From positions 62,001-126,000 of the forward strand of contig CAKPEG010000002.1 in the NCBI GenBank assembly GCA_934149275.1: DNA of 64,000 bases, in the 5' to 3' direction. Position 1 is the first letter of the stretch. Each line of letters begins with the position of its first letter. This stretch comes from an uncultured Clostridia bacterium (lineage in GTDB: Bacteria; Bacillota; Clostridia; TANB77; CAG-508). The position numbers and the translations under genes were made by a program. Below are positions 25,401 to 34,258 of the stretch, one piece after another. The notes under the pieces were generated by a model that was not told the origin of the DNA, did no database searches, and saw only the letters and a list, made by a program, of their open reading frames with translations.

Positions 25401-27359
25401 ATGGGAAAAAAGAAAAAAAATTACCAAGTATCAAAAAATAATGCTGGAAAAAAATATAATGGAAGTAAAGAAAGTAAACAAAAAGCTGTTGCAAAACAAA
25501 AAACTAGCAGACCTAAAAGTCAACTTTTAGATGAACCTATTAAAGATGATGTAAAGGTTGTTGTTGGAGCTGCTGAAGCTAAAGAGCCAAACAGAATTGA
25601 AGAGTTAAAAAGTCAAATTGAAAAACTACAAGCAGATAAACAAGCATATTATGAAGGTGCTGAAAATGGAGAATCTGAAATTCTTGCTGCTGAGAGAAAA
25701 GATACTAACTCAATAGATAGAACGAAAATTGATGTTGAAATATACAGATTGCAAAAAGAATTAAGAGAACTTCTTTATAAAGAGACTGAAGCTAATAAAG
25801 CTCAAGAAACAAAAGAGAATAAGCCAGAAGAAAAAGAAAACAATGAAGGTAAAGAAAATAAACCTGAAGAAAAGAAAAATGAAGAAGTTGAATCACCAGA
25901 AGAAAAAGCTTTAAAGAGTCAAATTAGTGATTTAGATAATAAGATAAATTCTGAGGAATGGGTACTTAGAAATAATGAAGGAAATTATCTTCCAGGTGAT
26001 TTAGAACAAATAAAAGCTGGAATAGAAAAATTAAAAGCTCAACGTGATGAATTGAATGGAAAATTGAATGATTTGCAAACTGGAAAAGATCAAACAAAAT
26101 CAAATGATACAAAAGATGGTAAAGATCAAGAGCAATCAAAAGAAAATGACGGAAAAGATGGTAAAGGTCAAGAACCACAAAAAGTAAATGATGGAAAAGA
26201 TGGTAAAGGCCAAGAACCACCAAAGAAAGATGGCGAAAATAAAGATAATGAACAAAAACAAGAATCACCAGAAGTAAAAGCTTTAAAAGATAAAATAAAA
26301 GAACTAGAAGGAAAAATTAATGCTGAAAGTAATGCTCTTATGAATAAAGGTGGTAATTATCTTGAGAGTGATATAAAAGAAATTAAAGCTAGATTAGACG
26401 AGTTAAAAGCAGAGCATGCTGAATTAATTGGAAAATTAAATGATTTAGAAAAAGGTTTAAAAGGTCTAGGAGGAAAAGATACACCTGAGGCTGGTACAAA
26501 TAAAGATGACAAAGGTAAAGATTCTGGTAAAGGTAAATCAGCGGATGAAGGTAAAAATAAAGAAGAAAAAGAAAAAGATTCTGAAACTTCAACATATAGA
26601 ATAGGACCATTTAAGAGATTTTTAATGAGTGTAATTAGAAAAATAAAATCTTGGGCTAAAGCAGATGGAAGAATTGCTAAAATATGTGATAGTCTTGAAG
26701 GTGCTGTAATAGGAGGAGCTACACCATTAATTGATGGAACGTCTGAAGAAAAAGAAGCTAAAAAAACTTTAAATTTGGGAAAAGTAAAAGATTACGAAAA
26801 AGAAGTAGCAGATGCAAAAAAGGATGAGTATAGTAAGGATAAATATGAACAAGCTGATGATCATGTGGAAGCTAAGGCAAAACTTGATTTAGCAGATATG
26901 GAATATATAAAAGATGTTATTATGAAAGCTTGGGATAGTAAAGAAACAAACTTGATGACAGAAGTATTTAATAAGCAATATAAGGAAGGATTCAAAGGAA
27001 AGAATGGCATTAATGAGGAAGAACTTAAAAAGTTTATTAAAGAAAATAATATTCCAAGTGTAACAAAGACAGATAGAATAAATGCTGCATTATGGTGTAC
27101 ATCACAAAAAATAGTGGAAATGGCTAAAGAAAAAGGATTTGTGGTAAACCAAGGAAAAGGAAAAAATGCAAATGCTAAACCATTATCAGAAATTTATCTT
27201 TCTTTAGAAGCAAGAGTAAAAACTGATAGAGTATCTGAAGAATATAACAAAAAGGAAAATCAAACAAAAGAAACATCTAAAGAAAGAAAAGAAAAAGTAG
27301 ATAATGATAAATCAGAAAAAGATTCTAAAGTAGTTAAAGCAGATGATTTAGATAAATAA
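25401..27359 (+). CDS. Large charged coiled-coil protein of unknown function
   Basis: I do not recognise a family. The 652-residue product has no signal peptide or membrane helix. It opens with a Lys-rich tract, then three related coiled-coil units: residues ~70-140, ~175-235 (EKALKSQISDLDNKINSEE ... NYLPGDLEQIKAGIEKLKAQRDELNGKLNDL) and ~290-355 (VKALKDKIKELEGKINAES ... NYLESDIKEIKARLDELKAEHAELIGKLNDL). They are joined by acidic/Lys linkers with KDGKGQEP-type tandem repeats. The C-terminal ~230 residues form a separate, less repetitive domain (FKRFLMSVIRKIKSWAKADGRIAKICDSLEGAVIGGATPLID). AGAGGGGAATTAGT precedes the ATG. It is followed directly by trmFO. Confidence 0.8.
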   Translation: MGKKKKNYQVSKNNAGKKYNGSKESKQKAVAKQKTSRPKSQLLDEPIKDDVKVVVGAAEAKEPNRIEELKSQIEKLQADKQAYYEGAENGESEILAAERKDTNSIDRTKIDVEIYRLQKELRELLYKETEANKAQETKENKPEEKENNEGKENKPEEKKNEEVESPEEKALKSQISDLDNKINSEEWVLRNNEGNYLPGDLEQIKAGIEKLKAQRDELNGKLNDLQTGKDQTKSNDTKDGKDQEQSKENDGKDGKGQEPQKVNDGKDGKGQEPPKKDGENKDNEQKQESPEVKALKDKIKELEGKINAESNALMNKGGNYLESDIKEIKARLDELKAEHAELIGKLNDLEKGLKGLGGKDTPEAGTNKDDKGKDSGKGKSADEGKNKEEKEKDSETSTYRIGPFKRFLMSVIRKIKSWAKADGRIAKICDSLEGAVIGGATPLIDGTSEEKEAKKTLNLGKVKDYEKEVADAKKDEYSKDKYEQADDHVEAKAKLDLADMEYIKDVIMKAWDSKETNLMTEVFNKQYKEGFKGKNGINEEELKKFIKENNIPSVTKTDRINAALWCTSQKIVEMAKEKGFVVNQGKGKNANAKPLSEIYLSLEARVKTDRVSEEYNKKENQTKETSKERKEKVDNDKSEKDSKVVKADDLDK

Positions 27360-27370
27360 TGAGGAAGTAT

Positions 27371-28681
27371 ATGAAAGATTACATAAATATTATAGGAGGC
27401 GGTCTTGCAGGATGCGAGGCTGCCTATCAAATTTCAAAACGTGGAATAAATGTTAGATTATATGAAATGAAACCAACAAAATATTCACCTGCACATTCAA
27501 ATTCGGATTTAGCAGAGATAGTTTGTAGCAATTCTTTTAAATCTAATTTGTTAACTAATGCGTGTGGATTGTTAAAGGAAGAACTTAGAATGTTGGATTC
27601 TTTGCTAATAAAAATTGCTGATGAGACGAGTGTACCTGCTGGTCAAGCTTTGGCAGTTGATAGAGAAGAGTTTTCAAGAAAAGTTACTGAATATATTGAA
27701 AATTTAGATAATGTTGAAATTATAAAAGAAGAGGTTACAGAAATTCCAGATGATGCTATAACTATTATTGCTACAGGACCGTTAACATCTGATGTTTTAT
27801 TTGAAAAGATTTCAAAACTTGTTGGAAATAATGAATTGCACTTTTATGATGCAGCTGCACCAATTATAGAAAAAAGCTCAGTAGATATGAATATTGCTTT
27901 TATAGGTGATAGATATGGAAAAGGTGAAGCAGATTATATTAATTTGCCTATGAATAAAGAAGAGTACGAAAATTTTTGGAATGAACTTGTAAATGCAGAA
28001 GTTGTAGAATTACATTCTTTTGAGAAAAGAGAAATTTTTGAAGGATGTATGCCTGTTGAAGTAATGGCTAAAAGAGGAATAGATACTTTGAGATATGGAC
28101 CTTTGAAACCAGTTGGATTTGATGATCCACGAACAGGTAGAAGACCATACGCCTTAGTTCAATTAAGACAAGATAATTCGGTTGGAACTTTATATAATAT
28201 GGTTGGTTTTCAAACAAATTTAAAATTTGGTGAACAAAAAAGAGTATTTTCTATGATACCTGGATTAGAAAATGCTGAATTTATTAAATATGGTGTAATG
28301 CATAGAAATACATATATTAATTCTACTCAGATATTAAATAATATATATCAAATGAAGAGCAATGAAAATCTATTTTTTGCAGGACAAATTACAGGTGTTG
28401 AAGGATATGTTGAATCTATTACTTCGGGATTGCTTGCAGGAATTAATGCGGTTAATTATATGAAGAAACAGGATAAAATTACTTTTCCTGTGGAAACAAT
28501 GATAGGAGCTTTAACAGATTATATTTCAACGCCTAATGAGAAATTTCAACCAATGAATGCTAATTTCGGTATTTTACCTAAATTATCTGAAAAAATTAAA
28601 GATAAACAAGAAAGATATAAGAAACTTTCTGATAGAGCAATAAGTATTATGAAAGAAAAAATACCAAACCAGGAAAAATAA
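27371..28681 (+). CDS. trmFO: Methylenetetrahydrofolate-tRNA uracil-5-methyltransferase TrmFO
   Basis: Folate- and FAD-dependent enzyme that makes m5U54 in the tRNA T-loop. Motifs: the N-terminal FAD site INIIGGGLAGCEAAYQISKRGINVRLYEMKP, the catalytic-cysteine region IVCSNSFKSNLLTNACGLLKEELR, the conserved GDRYGKGEADYINLPM and GCMPVEVMAKRG, and the C-terminal FFAGQITGVEGYVESITSGLLAGIN. I start it at ATG 27371 (436 residues), six bases after GAGG. An ATG at 27359 overlaps the upstream stop but has no site of its own. Confidence 0.96.
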   Translation: MKDYINIIGGGLAGCEAAYQISKRGINVRLYEMKPTKYSPAHSNSDLAEIVCSNSFKSNLLTNACGLLKEELRMLDSLLIKIADETSVPAGQALAVDREEFSRKVTEYIENLDNVEIIKEEVTEIPDDAITIIATGPLTSDVLFEKISKLVGNNELHFYDAAAPIIEKSSVDMNIAFIGDRYGKGEADYINLPMNKEEYENFWNELVNAEVVELHSFEKREIFEGCMPVEVMAKRGIDTLRYGPLKPVGFDDPRTGRRPYALVQLRQDNSVGTLYNMVGFQTNLKFGEQKRVFSMIPGLENAEFIKYGVMHRNTYINSTQILNNIYQMKSNENLFFAGQITGVEGYVESITSGLLAGINAVNYMKKQDKITFPVETMIGALTDYISTPNEKFQPMNANFGILPKLSEKIKDKQERYKKLSDRAISIMKEKIPNQEK

Positions 28682-28691
28682 AGAAAAAACA

Positions 28692-28720
28692 TTGACTTTA
28701 GCAAATTAAAATGATAAAAT
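28692..28720 (+). promoter_or_regulatory. Strong promoter of the str operon
   Basis: TTGACT at 28692-28697, a 17-bp spacer and TAAAAT at 28715-28720 precede the ribosomal protein genes; the predicted +1 is near 28727. Confidence 0.75.
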
Positions 28721-28721
28721 G

Positions 28722-28766
28722 ATATACGCTAATGTATACTAGATAATAGTATTCCTTAGCGTATAT
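28722..28766 (+). promoter_or_regulatory. Perfect 11-bp inverted repeat at the rpsL transcription start
   Basis: ATATACGCTAA (28722-28732) and TTAGCGTATAT (28756-28766) are perfect complements. The intervening bases contain a second small stem, ATACT/AGTAT. The left arm begins just after the -10 element, so part of it lies before the predicted +1. It could act as a DNA operator, as a 5' stabilising hairpin of the mRNA, or both. Confidence 0.6.
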
Positions 28767-28799
28767 TTAATTTTAAAAGACGGAGGTGAAAAATAAAAT

Positions 28800-29213
28800 A
28801 TGCCAACAATTAATCAATTAGTAAGAAAAGGAAGACAAACAACTAAAGCAAAATCAACAGCTCCAGCTTTACAAAAAGGATATAACTCAAAGAAAAATAG
28901 AGCTACAAATAACAGATCACCACAAAAAAGAGGTGTATGTACAGTTGTAAAAACAGTTACTCCAAAGAAGCCAAACTCAGCTTTAAGAAAAGTTGCCAGA
29001 GTTAGACTTTCAAATGGTTATGAAGTAACATCTTATATTCCTGGTGAAGGTCACAACTTACAAGAGCACAGTGTTGTTCTTATAAGAGGTGGAAGAGTAA
29101 AAGATATCCCAGGTGTTAGATACCATATCATAAGAGGAACTTTAGATACAGCAGGTGTTAAAGACAGAATGCAAGCTAGATCTAAATATGGAGCAAAGAG
29201 ACCTAAAAAATAA
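28800..29213 (+). CDS. rpsL: 30S ribosomal protein S12
   Basis: S12 sits at the decoding centre of the small subunit. The 137-residue product starts [12 protein letters not shown] and has [34 protein letters not shown] (the streptomycin-site loop with wild-type-like KPNSALRK) and [34 protein letters not shown]. It is first in the str operon, 13 bases after CGGAGG. The internal region [14 protein letters not shown] is a normal clostridial extension. Confidence 0.98.
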   Translation: MPTINQLVRKGRQTTKAKSTAPALQKGYNSKKNRATNNRSPQKRGVCTVVKTVTPKKPNSALRKVARVRLSNGYEVTSYIPGEGHNLQEHSVVLIRGGRVKDIPGVRYHIIRGTLDTAGVKDRMQARSKYGAKRPKK

Positions 29214-29234
29214 GATTAGGTCGTTACTAAAGAG

Positions 29235-29315
29235 ATAGTGCATATTTTATTTATTTGAAGTTACCTTTTAAATAGATAGATTAGCACTATTACGGGAAAG
29301 TGAAATAGTCTTTCC
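29235..29315 (+). promoter_or_regulatory. Structured rpsL-rpsG intercistronic region
   Basis: ATAGTGC (29235-29241) pairs with GCACTAT (29284-29290), and GGAAAG (29295-29300) pairs with CTTTCC (29310-29315). In E. coli the S12-S7 intercistronic RNA is the target for autoregulation by S7. Whether this unrelated sequence does the same is inference. Confidence 0.4.
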
Positions 29316-29374
29316 AGAGTACCTTTTAATGTTTTATAACATTAAACAAATAATTTTTTAAGGAGGGAAGTATA

Positions 29375-29845
29375 GTGCCAAGAAGAGGATATATAGCAAA
29401 AAGAGATGTTTTACCAGATCCAATATATAATAGCAAAGTTGTTACAAAATTAGTTAACAATATTATGTTAGATGGTAAAAAATCAGTTGCTCAAAAAATA
29501 GTATATGGAGCTTTTGATATAATCAAAGAAAAAGAACAAAAAGATCCATTAGAAGTTTTTGAAGCAGCTTTAGAAAATGTAATGCCAGTTCTTGAAGTTA
29601 AAGCAAGAAGAGTAGGTGGAGCTACATACCAAGTTCCAATCGAAATTAGACCTGAAAGAAGACAAACTTTAGGTTTAAGATGGTTAGTTTCATATGCTAG
29701 AAACAGACATGAAAAAACTATGGCTGAAAAATTAGCTGGTGAAATTATTGATGCTGTTAACGGAAACGGTGGAGCATTTAAGAAGAAAGAAGATACACAT
29801 AGAATGGCTGAGGCTAATAAGGCTTTTGCTCATTACAAATGGTAA
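29375..29845 (+). CDS. rpsG: 30S ribosomal protein S7
   Basis: Primary 16S rRNA-binding protein that nucleates the 30S head. The 156-residue product shows [84 protein letters not shown] and a C-terminal [15 protein letters not shown]. It starts with GTG after AAGGAGGGAAG. Second gene of the str operon. Two family D repeats separate it from fusA. Confidence 0.98.
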   Translation: MPRRGYIAKRDVLPDPIYNSKVVTKLVNNIMLDGKKSVAQKIVYGAFDIIKEKEQKDPLEVFEAALENVMPVLEVKARRVGGATYQVPIEIRPERRQTLGLRWLVSYARNRHEKTMAEKLAGEIIDAVNGNGGAFKKKEDTHRMAEANKAFAHYKW

Positions 29846-29981
29846 TTTTTTGATTAAAACCGTCAATCTTTGAATTTTACTCGGCTCATGCAAACTTCAA
29901 CGTACCATCGTACGCCTTCAGCTTACATGAACGTCGTAAAATTCAAATCTCAACGCTTTTAATCAAAAAATAAGTGCTTTG
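29846..29981 (+). repeat. Family D repeat, copy 1
   Basis: TTTTTTGATTAAAA at 29847 and TTTTAATCAAAAAA at 29957 form terminal arms, with an inner TTTGAATTTTAC / GTAAAATTCAAA pair. The centre is CTTCAACGTACCATCGTACG and CTTCAGCTTACATGAACGTCG. No open frame is present. It lies just behind the rpsG stop and could also act as a hairpin terminator or processing site in the str operon. Confidence 0.75.
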
Positions 29982-30001
29982 ACAAAAAAAGTAATTAATT
30001 T

Positions 30002-30105
30002 TTGGAATTTATTTGATTCATGTAAACTTCGACGTACCATCGTACGCCTTCAGCTTACATGAACGTCGTAAAATTCAAATCTCAATGCTTTTAATCAAAA
30101 AATAA
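30002..30105 (+). repeat. Family D repeat, copy 2
   Basis: The same centre (CGACGTACCATCGTACGCC, TTCAGCTTACATGAACGTCG) and the same right arm (TGCTTTTAATCAAAAAATAA) as copy 1, about 125 bp downstream. The left arm has decayed (GGAATTTATTTGATTCATG). Downstream is a small TGCAATAT/ATATTGCA palindrome at 30112. The rest of the 337-bp gap before fusA holds no gene. Confidence 0.75.
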
Positions 30106-30182
30106 ATACTTTGCAATATTTATATTGCAGGATGTTGAATAATTAATTTAAAAATTAACCTGGGAAGGGGGAAATAAATAAA

Positions 30183-32267
30183 ATGGCAGGAAGACAATAC
30201 CCATTAGAGAGAACAAGAAATATAGGAATTATGGCTCACATTGATGCTGGTAAAACAACAACAACTGAGAGAATATTATTCTATACAGGTAAAACTCATA
30301 AAATAGGTGAGGTTCACGAAGGTGCTGCTACTATGGACTGGATGGCTCAAGAACAAGAAAGAGGTATTACTATTACTTCAGCTTGTACAACTTGTTTCTG
30401 GAAAAATAATAGAATTAACATTATTGATACTCCAGGTCACGTTGACTTTACAGTTGAGGTTCAAAGATCTTTAAAAGTTCTTGATGGTGCAGTTACTGTA
30501 CTTGCAGCTAAAGGTGGAGTTCAACCACAAACAGAAACAGTTTGGAGACAGGCTGATAAATATAGCGTTCCAAGAATGGTATATGTAAATAAAATGGATA
30601 TCACAGGTGCAAACTTTATGCTTTGCGTTGATCAATTAAAAAATAGATTAAAAGCAAATGCTGTACCAATCCAATTACCAATTGGAGCTGAAGATCAATT
30701 TAAAGGAATCGTTGATTTGATTAAAATGAGAGCTTTTATTCACAAAGACGATTTAGGAAAAGAAATTGAAGAAACAGATATACCAGAGGATATGAAAGCT
30801 CAAGCTCAAGAATTTCGTGAGAAAATGATAGAAGCTGTTGCTGAACAAGATGAAGAATTAATGATGAAATATTTAGACGGTGAAGAATTGACAGAAGAAG
30901 AAATCAAAAAAGGATTAAGAGCTGGTACAATAGCTAATAAAATAGTTCCAGTTACTTGCGGTTCTTCTTATAAAAACAAAGGTGTTCAAGAATTATTGAA
31001 TGCTGTTGTTGATTTCATGCCATCACCACTTGATATTGATCATATCAAAGGTGTAACATTAGATGGAGAAGAAACTGAAGCTAAAACTTCTGATTCAGAG
31101 CCATTTGCTGCTTTAGCATTTAAAATTGCTACTGATCCATTCGTTGGAAAATTATGTTTCTTTAGAGTTTATTCAGGAACTTTAGAATCTGGATCAACAG
31201 TTTTAAATTCTAGCAAAGATAAAAAAGAGAGAATTGGTAGAATTCTTCAAATGCACTCAAATCACAGAGAAGATATTGATAAAGTATATGCTGGTGATAT
31301 TGCAGCTGCAGTTGGTTTAAAAGAAGTTACAACAGGAAATACTTTATGTGATCCTGATCATCCAATTATTCTTGAATCAATGGAATTCCCAGAGCCAGTT
31401 ATTGATATTGCTATCGAACCAAAAGATAAAGCAGCTCAAGAAAAAATGGGTATAGCTTTATCTAAGTTAGCTGAAGAAGATCCAACTTTCAAAGCTTACA
31501 CAAATCATGAAACTGGTCAAACTATTATCGCTGGTATGGGTGAATTACATCTTGATATCATCGTTGATAGATTAAAGAGAGAATTCAAAGTTGAATGTAA
31601 TGTAGGTAAACCACAAGTTGCTTACAAAGAAACAATTAGAAATAAAGTTAAAGTTCAAGGAAAATTCATCAGACAATCTGGTGGTAAAGGACAATATGGT
31701 GATGTTTGGTTTGAAATGGAACCATTAGAGCCAGGTAAAGGTATAGAATTTGAGAGCAAAATCGTTGGTGGTGCTGTTCCTAAAGAATATATCAAACCTA
31801 TTGAACAAGGTATGAGAGAAGCTGCTGAAACAGGTATCTTAGCTGGTTACCCAGTTATAGATTTCAAAGTTTCATTAGTTGATGGATCTTATCACGAAGT
31901 TGACTCTTCAGAAATGGCATTCAAGATTGCTGCTTCTATGGCTTTCAAAGAAGGTTGTAGACAAGCTAAGTCAGTTATCTTGGAACCAATTATGAAAGTT
32001 GATATAACTGTTCCAGAAGAGTATATGGGTGATGTTATTGGTGACATTAACTCTAGACGTGGTAGAATGGAAGGAATGGATGGAGAAGATGGAATGCAAG
32101 ACATTCACGCATTTATTCCACTTTCTGAAATGTTTGGATATGCTACTGATTTACGTTCAAAAACTCAAGGTAGAGGAACATATTCTATGGAACCTTCTCA
32201 CTATGAAGAAGTTCCTAAGTCAGTTCATGATGCAATTGTTTCATCAAGAGCTAAAAAAGAGAACTAA
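30183..32267 (+). CDS. fusA: Translation elongation factor G
   Basis: GTPase that drives ribosomal translocation. The 694-residue product has G1 [15 protein letters not shown], the switch I region [16 protein letters not shown]3 DTPGHVDF, G4 VNKMD, domain II, and domains III-V ending in [26 protein letters not shown]. Codon use is more C-ending (ATC, AAC) than in neighbours, as expected of a highly expressed gene. GGAAGGGGGAAA precedes the ATG. It is separated from rpsG by the two family D repeats. Confidence 0.98.
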   Translation: MAGRQYPLERTRNIGIMAHIDAGKTTTTERILFYTGKTHKIGEVHEGAATMDWMAQEQERGITITSACTTCFWKNNRINIIDTPGHVDFTVEVQRSLKVLDGAVTVLAAKGGVQPQTETVWRQADKYSVPRMVYVNKMDITGANFMLCVDQLKNRLKANAVPIQLPIGAEDQFKGIVDLIKMRAFIHKDDLGKEIEETDIPEDMKAQAQEFREKMIEAVAEQDEELMMKYLDGEELTEEEIKKGLRAGTIANKIVPVTCGSSYKNKGVQELLNAVVDFMPSPLDIDHIKGVTLDGEETEAKTSDSEPFAALAFKIATDPFVGKLCFFRVYSGTLESGSTVLNSSKDKKERIGRILQMHSNHREDIDKVYAGDIAAAVGLKEVTTGNTLCDPDHPIILESMEFPEPVIDIAIEPKDKAAQEKMGIALSKLAEEDPTFKAYTNHETGQTIIAGMGELHLDIIVDRLKREFKVECNVGKPQVAYKETIRNKVKVQGKFIRQSGGKGQYGDVWFEMEPLEPGKGIEFESKIVGGAVPKEYIKPIEQGMREAAETGILAGYPVIDFKVSLVDGSYHEVDSSEMAFKIAASMAFKEGCRQAKSVILEPIMKVDITVPEEYMGDVIGDINSRRGRMEGMDGEDGMQDIHAFIPLSEMFGYATDLRSKTQGRGTYSMEPSHYEEVPKSVHDAIVSSRAKKEN

Positions 32268-32360
32268 TTTAAGTACTGTTTAGGTGATATTTTATCACCT
32301 AGATAGAAATTTAAATTTTTGTGCGCATAGTACTAGAATTTAAATAATTTATAAAATGTG

Positions 32361-32389
32361 TTGCATTTTTCCTAGAAATAGTATAAAAT
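32361..32389 (+). promoter_or_regulatory. Separate promoter for tuf
   Basis: TTGCAT, a 17-bp spacer and TAAAAT lie about 70 bp before the tuf start. An AGGTGATA/TATCACCT hairpin at about 32282-32303 lies between fusA and this promoter but lacks a T-tract. Confidence 0.65.
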
Positions 32390-32460
32390 GCTTATGCTAA
32401 TAAAATTAGTTATTAAATTTAAAATTTAAAATAAAAAATACGAAAAAGGAGGAATTTCAA

Positions 32461-33663
32461 ATGGCTAAAGCTAAATTTGAAAGAACAAAACCACACGTTA
32501 ACATTGGTACAATCGGACATGTTGACCATGGTAAAACAACAACAACAGCTGCTATTACAAAATACTTAAGCTTATTAGGAAGAGCTCAATATGAAGCTTA
32601 CGATCAAATCGATGGTGCTCCAGAAGAAAAAGCAAGAGGAATCACAATTAATACAGCTCACGTTGAATATGAAACAGAAAAAAGACATTATGCTCACGTT
32701 GACTGTCCAGGTCACGCTGACTATGTTAAAAACATGATTACAGGTGCTGCTCAAATGGATGGTGCTATATTAGTAGTTTCTGCTGCTGATGGACCAATGC
32801 CACAAACTAGAGAGCACATCTTACTTGCTAGACAAGTTGGTGTTAAATATATCGTTGTTTACTTAAATAAATGCGATATGGTTGATGATCCAGAATTATT
32901 AGAATTAGTTGAAATGGAAGTTAGAGATTTATTATCTAAATATGATTTCCCTGGAGACGAAATTCCAGTAATCAAAGGTTCTTCATTACAAGTATTAGAG
33001 AGCACATCTACAGATCCTAATGATCCAGTATATGCTCCAATGAAAGAATTAATGGATGCTGTTGATAGCTATATCCCAACACCAGAGAGACCAGTTGATC
33101 AACCATTCTTAATGCCAGTTGAAGACGTATTCTCTATCACAGGTAGAGGAACTGTTGCTACAGGTAGAGTAGAAAGAGGAGTTGTTAAACTATCAGACGA
33201 AGTTGAAATCGTTGGATTAAAACCTGAATCTAGCAAAACTGTTGTTACAGGTGTTGAAATGTTCAGAAAATTATTAGACCAAGCTGAAGCTGGTGATAAT
33301 ATAGGTGTATTATTAAGAGGTGTTCAAAGAACAGATATCGAAAGAGGTCAAGTTCTTGCAAAACCAGGAACAATACATCCACATACAAAATTCAAATCAC
33401 AAGTTTATGTATTAACTAAAGAAGAAGGTGGAAGACATACACCATTCTTTAATGGATACAGACCACAATTCTATTTCAGAACAACTGACGTTACAGGTGT
33501 TATTGAATTACCTGCTGGAACAGAAATGGTTATGCCAGGTGATAATGTTGATATGACAATCGAACTTATTACTCCAATCGCTATCGAAAAAGGATTAAGA
33601 TTCGCTATTCGTGAAGGTGGACGTACTGTAGGTTCAGGTGTTGTTTCAGAAATCATGGAATAA
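32461..33663 (+). CDS. tuf: Elongation factor Tu
   Basis: GTPase that delivers aminoacyl-tRNA to the ribosome. The 400-residue product has [29 protein letters not shown] (switch I), [17 protein letters not shown] and the domain II/III landmarks [21 protein letters not shown]-type [13 protein letters not shown] at the end. Codon use is optimised. AAGGAGGAATTTCAA precedes the ATG. A strong terminator follows. Confidence 0.99.
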   Translation: MAKAKFERTKPHVNIGTIGHVDHGKTTTTAAITKYLSLLGRAQYEAYDQIDGAPEEKARGITINTAHVEYETEKRHYAHVDCPGHADYVKNMITGAAQMDGAILVVSAADGPMPQTREHILLARQVGVKYIVVYLNKCDMVDDPELLELVEMEVRDLLSKYDFPGDEIPVIKGSSLQVLESTSTDPNDPVYAPMKELMDAVDSYIPTPERPVDQPFLMPVEDVFSITGRGTVATGRVERGVVKLSDEVEIVGLKPESSKTVVTGVEMFRKLLDQAEAGDNIGVLLRGVQRTDIERGQVLAKPGTIHPHTKFKSQVYVLTKEEGGRHTPFFNGYRPQFYFRTTDVTGVIELPAGTEMVMPGDNVDMTIELITPIAIEKGLRFAIREGGRTVGSGVVSEIME

Positions 33664-33690
33664 TACTAAAAGATAGTAATATCTTTAAAT

Positions 33691-33737
33691 AAAAATCCCT
33701 AGAGGGATTCGGAAGAATCCTTCATAGGGTTTTTTTG
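33691..33737 (+). terminator. Terminator after tuf
   Basis: AAAAATCCCTA ... TAGGGTTTTTTT encloses an inner GGATTC/GAATCC stem, giving a two-tier hairpin with a 7-T tail. Confidence 0.9.
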
Positions 33738-33966
33738 TATGTAAAATGTTATAAATAGTCTGATTTAAATTTTTTTAATATATAATATTAGGAAAGAATA
33801 GGTTTAAAATAGATATATTACACTTATATTGAAAATAAAATCTTGAAAAGAGTAAAAAATGATATTTTTTTAGAAAAGTGTGCTATATATTTAACCAACT
33901 TACAATAGTTATATTACTTTTTTTATGTTTTATCTTGATTTTTTGTGTTTATCATAATAAAATAAT

Positions 33967-34119
33967 TTATATAATAGGAAAGTTTTCCGAACTTCCTATT
34001 ATATAAATTAACAATGCACAGAAATTTGCAAAGCAAATTTCGCGCGCGAACAAAGACGCGGACTTAAAAATGCTATAATTAGTGCAAATGTTATTAATGT
34101 CCGCTTTTGTTCTATTATA
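33967..34119 (+). repeat. Family C element, copy 3 (best copy, with H palindrome)
   Basis: The H palindrome TATATAATAGGAAAGTT...AACTTCCTATTATATA is followed by AACAATGCACAG, the hairpin GAAATTTGCAAAGCAAATTTC, and a longer stem GAACAAAGACGCGGAC / GTCCGCTTTTGTTC enclosing TTAAAAATGCTATAATTAGTGCAAATGTTATTAAT. The terminal TATAATAG / CTATTATA also pairs. The remaining ~140 bp to plsX contain a TATAGAA/TTCTATA inverted repeat near 34158 and no gene; a minus-strand frame over this region is only repeat DNA. Confidence 0.8.
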
Positions 34120-34258
34120 GTAAAGGGTGAAGAACGTTTTATAATATAAAAATAGTAGTGTACAGTTATAGAAGTTTATAGATTCTATAATTAGTATATT
34201 GTACATATACATTTTGTAAAAGAAAATTTTATTCTACAATTAATATAGGAGGAACAAT

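Noticed and set aside
25966..26610. Minus-strand Leu/His/Tyr-rich frames opposite the coiled-coil gene.
   Set aside because: They are complements of GAA/AAA-rich repeats; low complexity and without start sites.
29846..30105. Family D repeats considered as a CRISPR array.
   Set aside because: Only two copies, about 100 bp each with internal dyads and no regular unique spacers; no cas genes nearby.
34158..34185. TATAGAA/TTCTATA inverted repeat as a FapR operator for plsX.
   Set aside because: It does not resemble the FapR site and lies over 70 bp before plsX; short AT palindromes are common here.
33967..34212. 81-codon minus-strand frame between tuf and plsX.
   Set aside because: It lies over the family C element and AT-rich spacer, is rich in low-complexity Tyr/Ile/Asn and has no ribosome-binding site.
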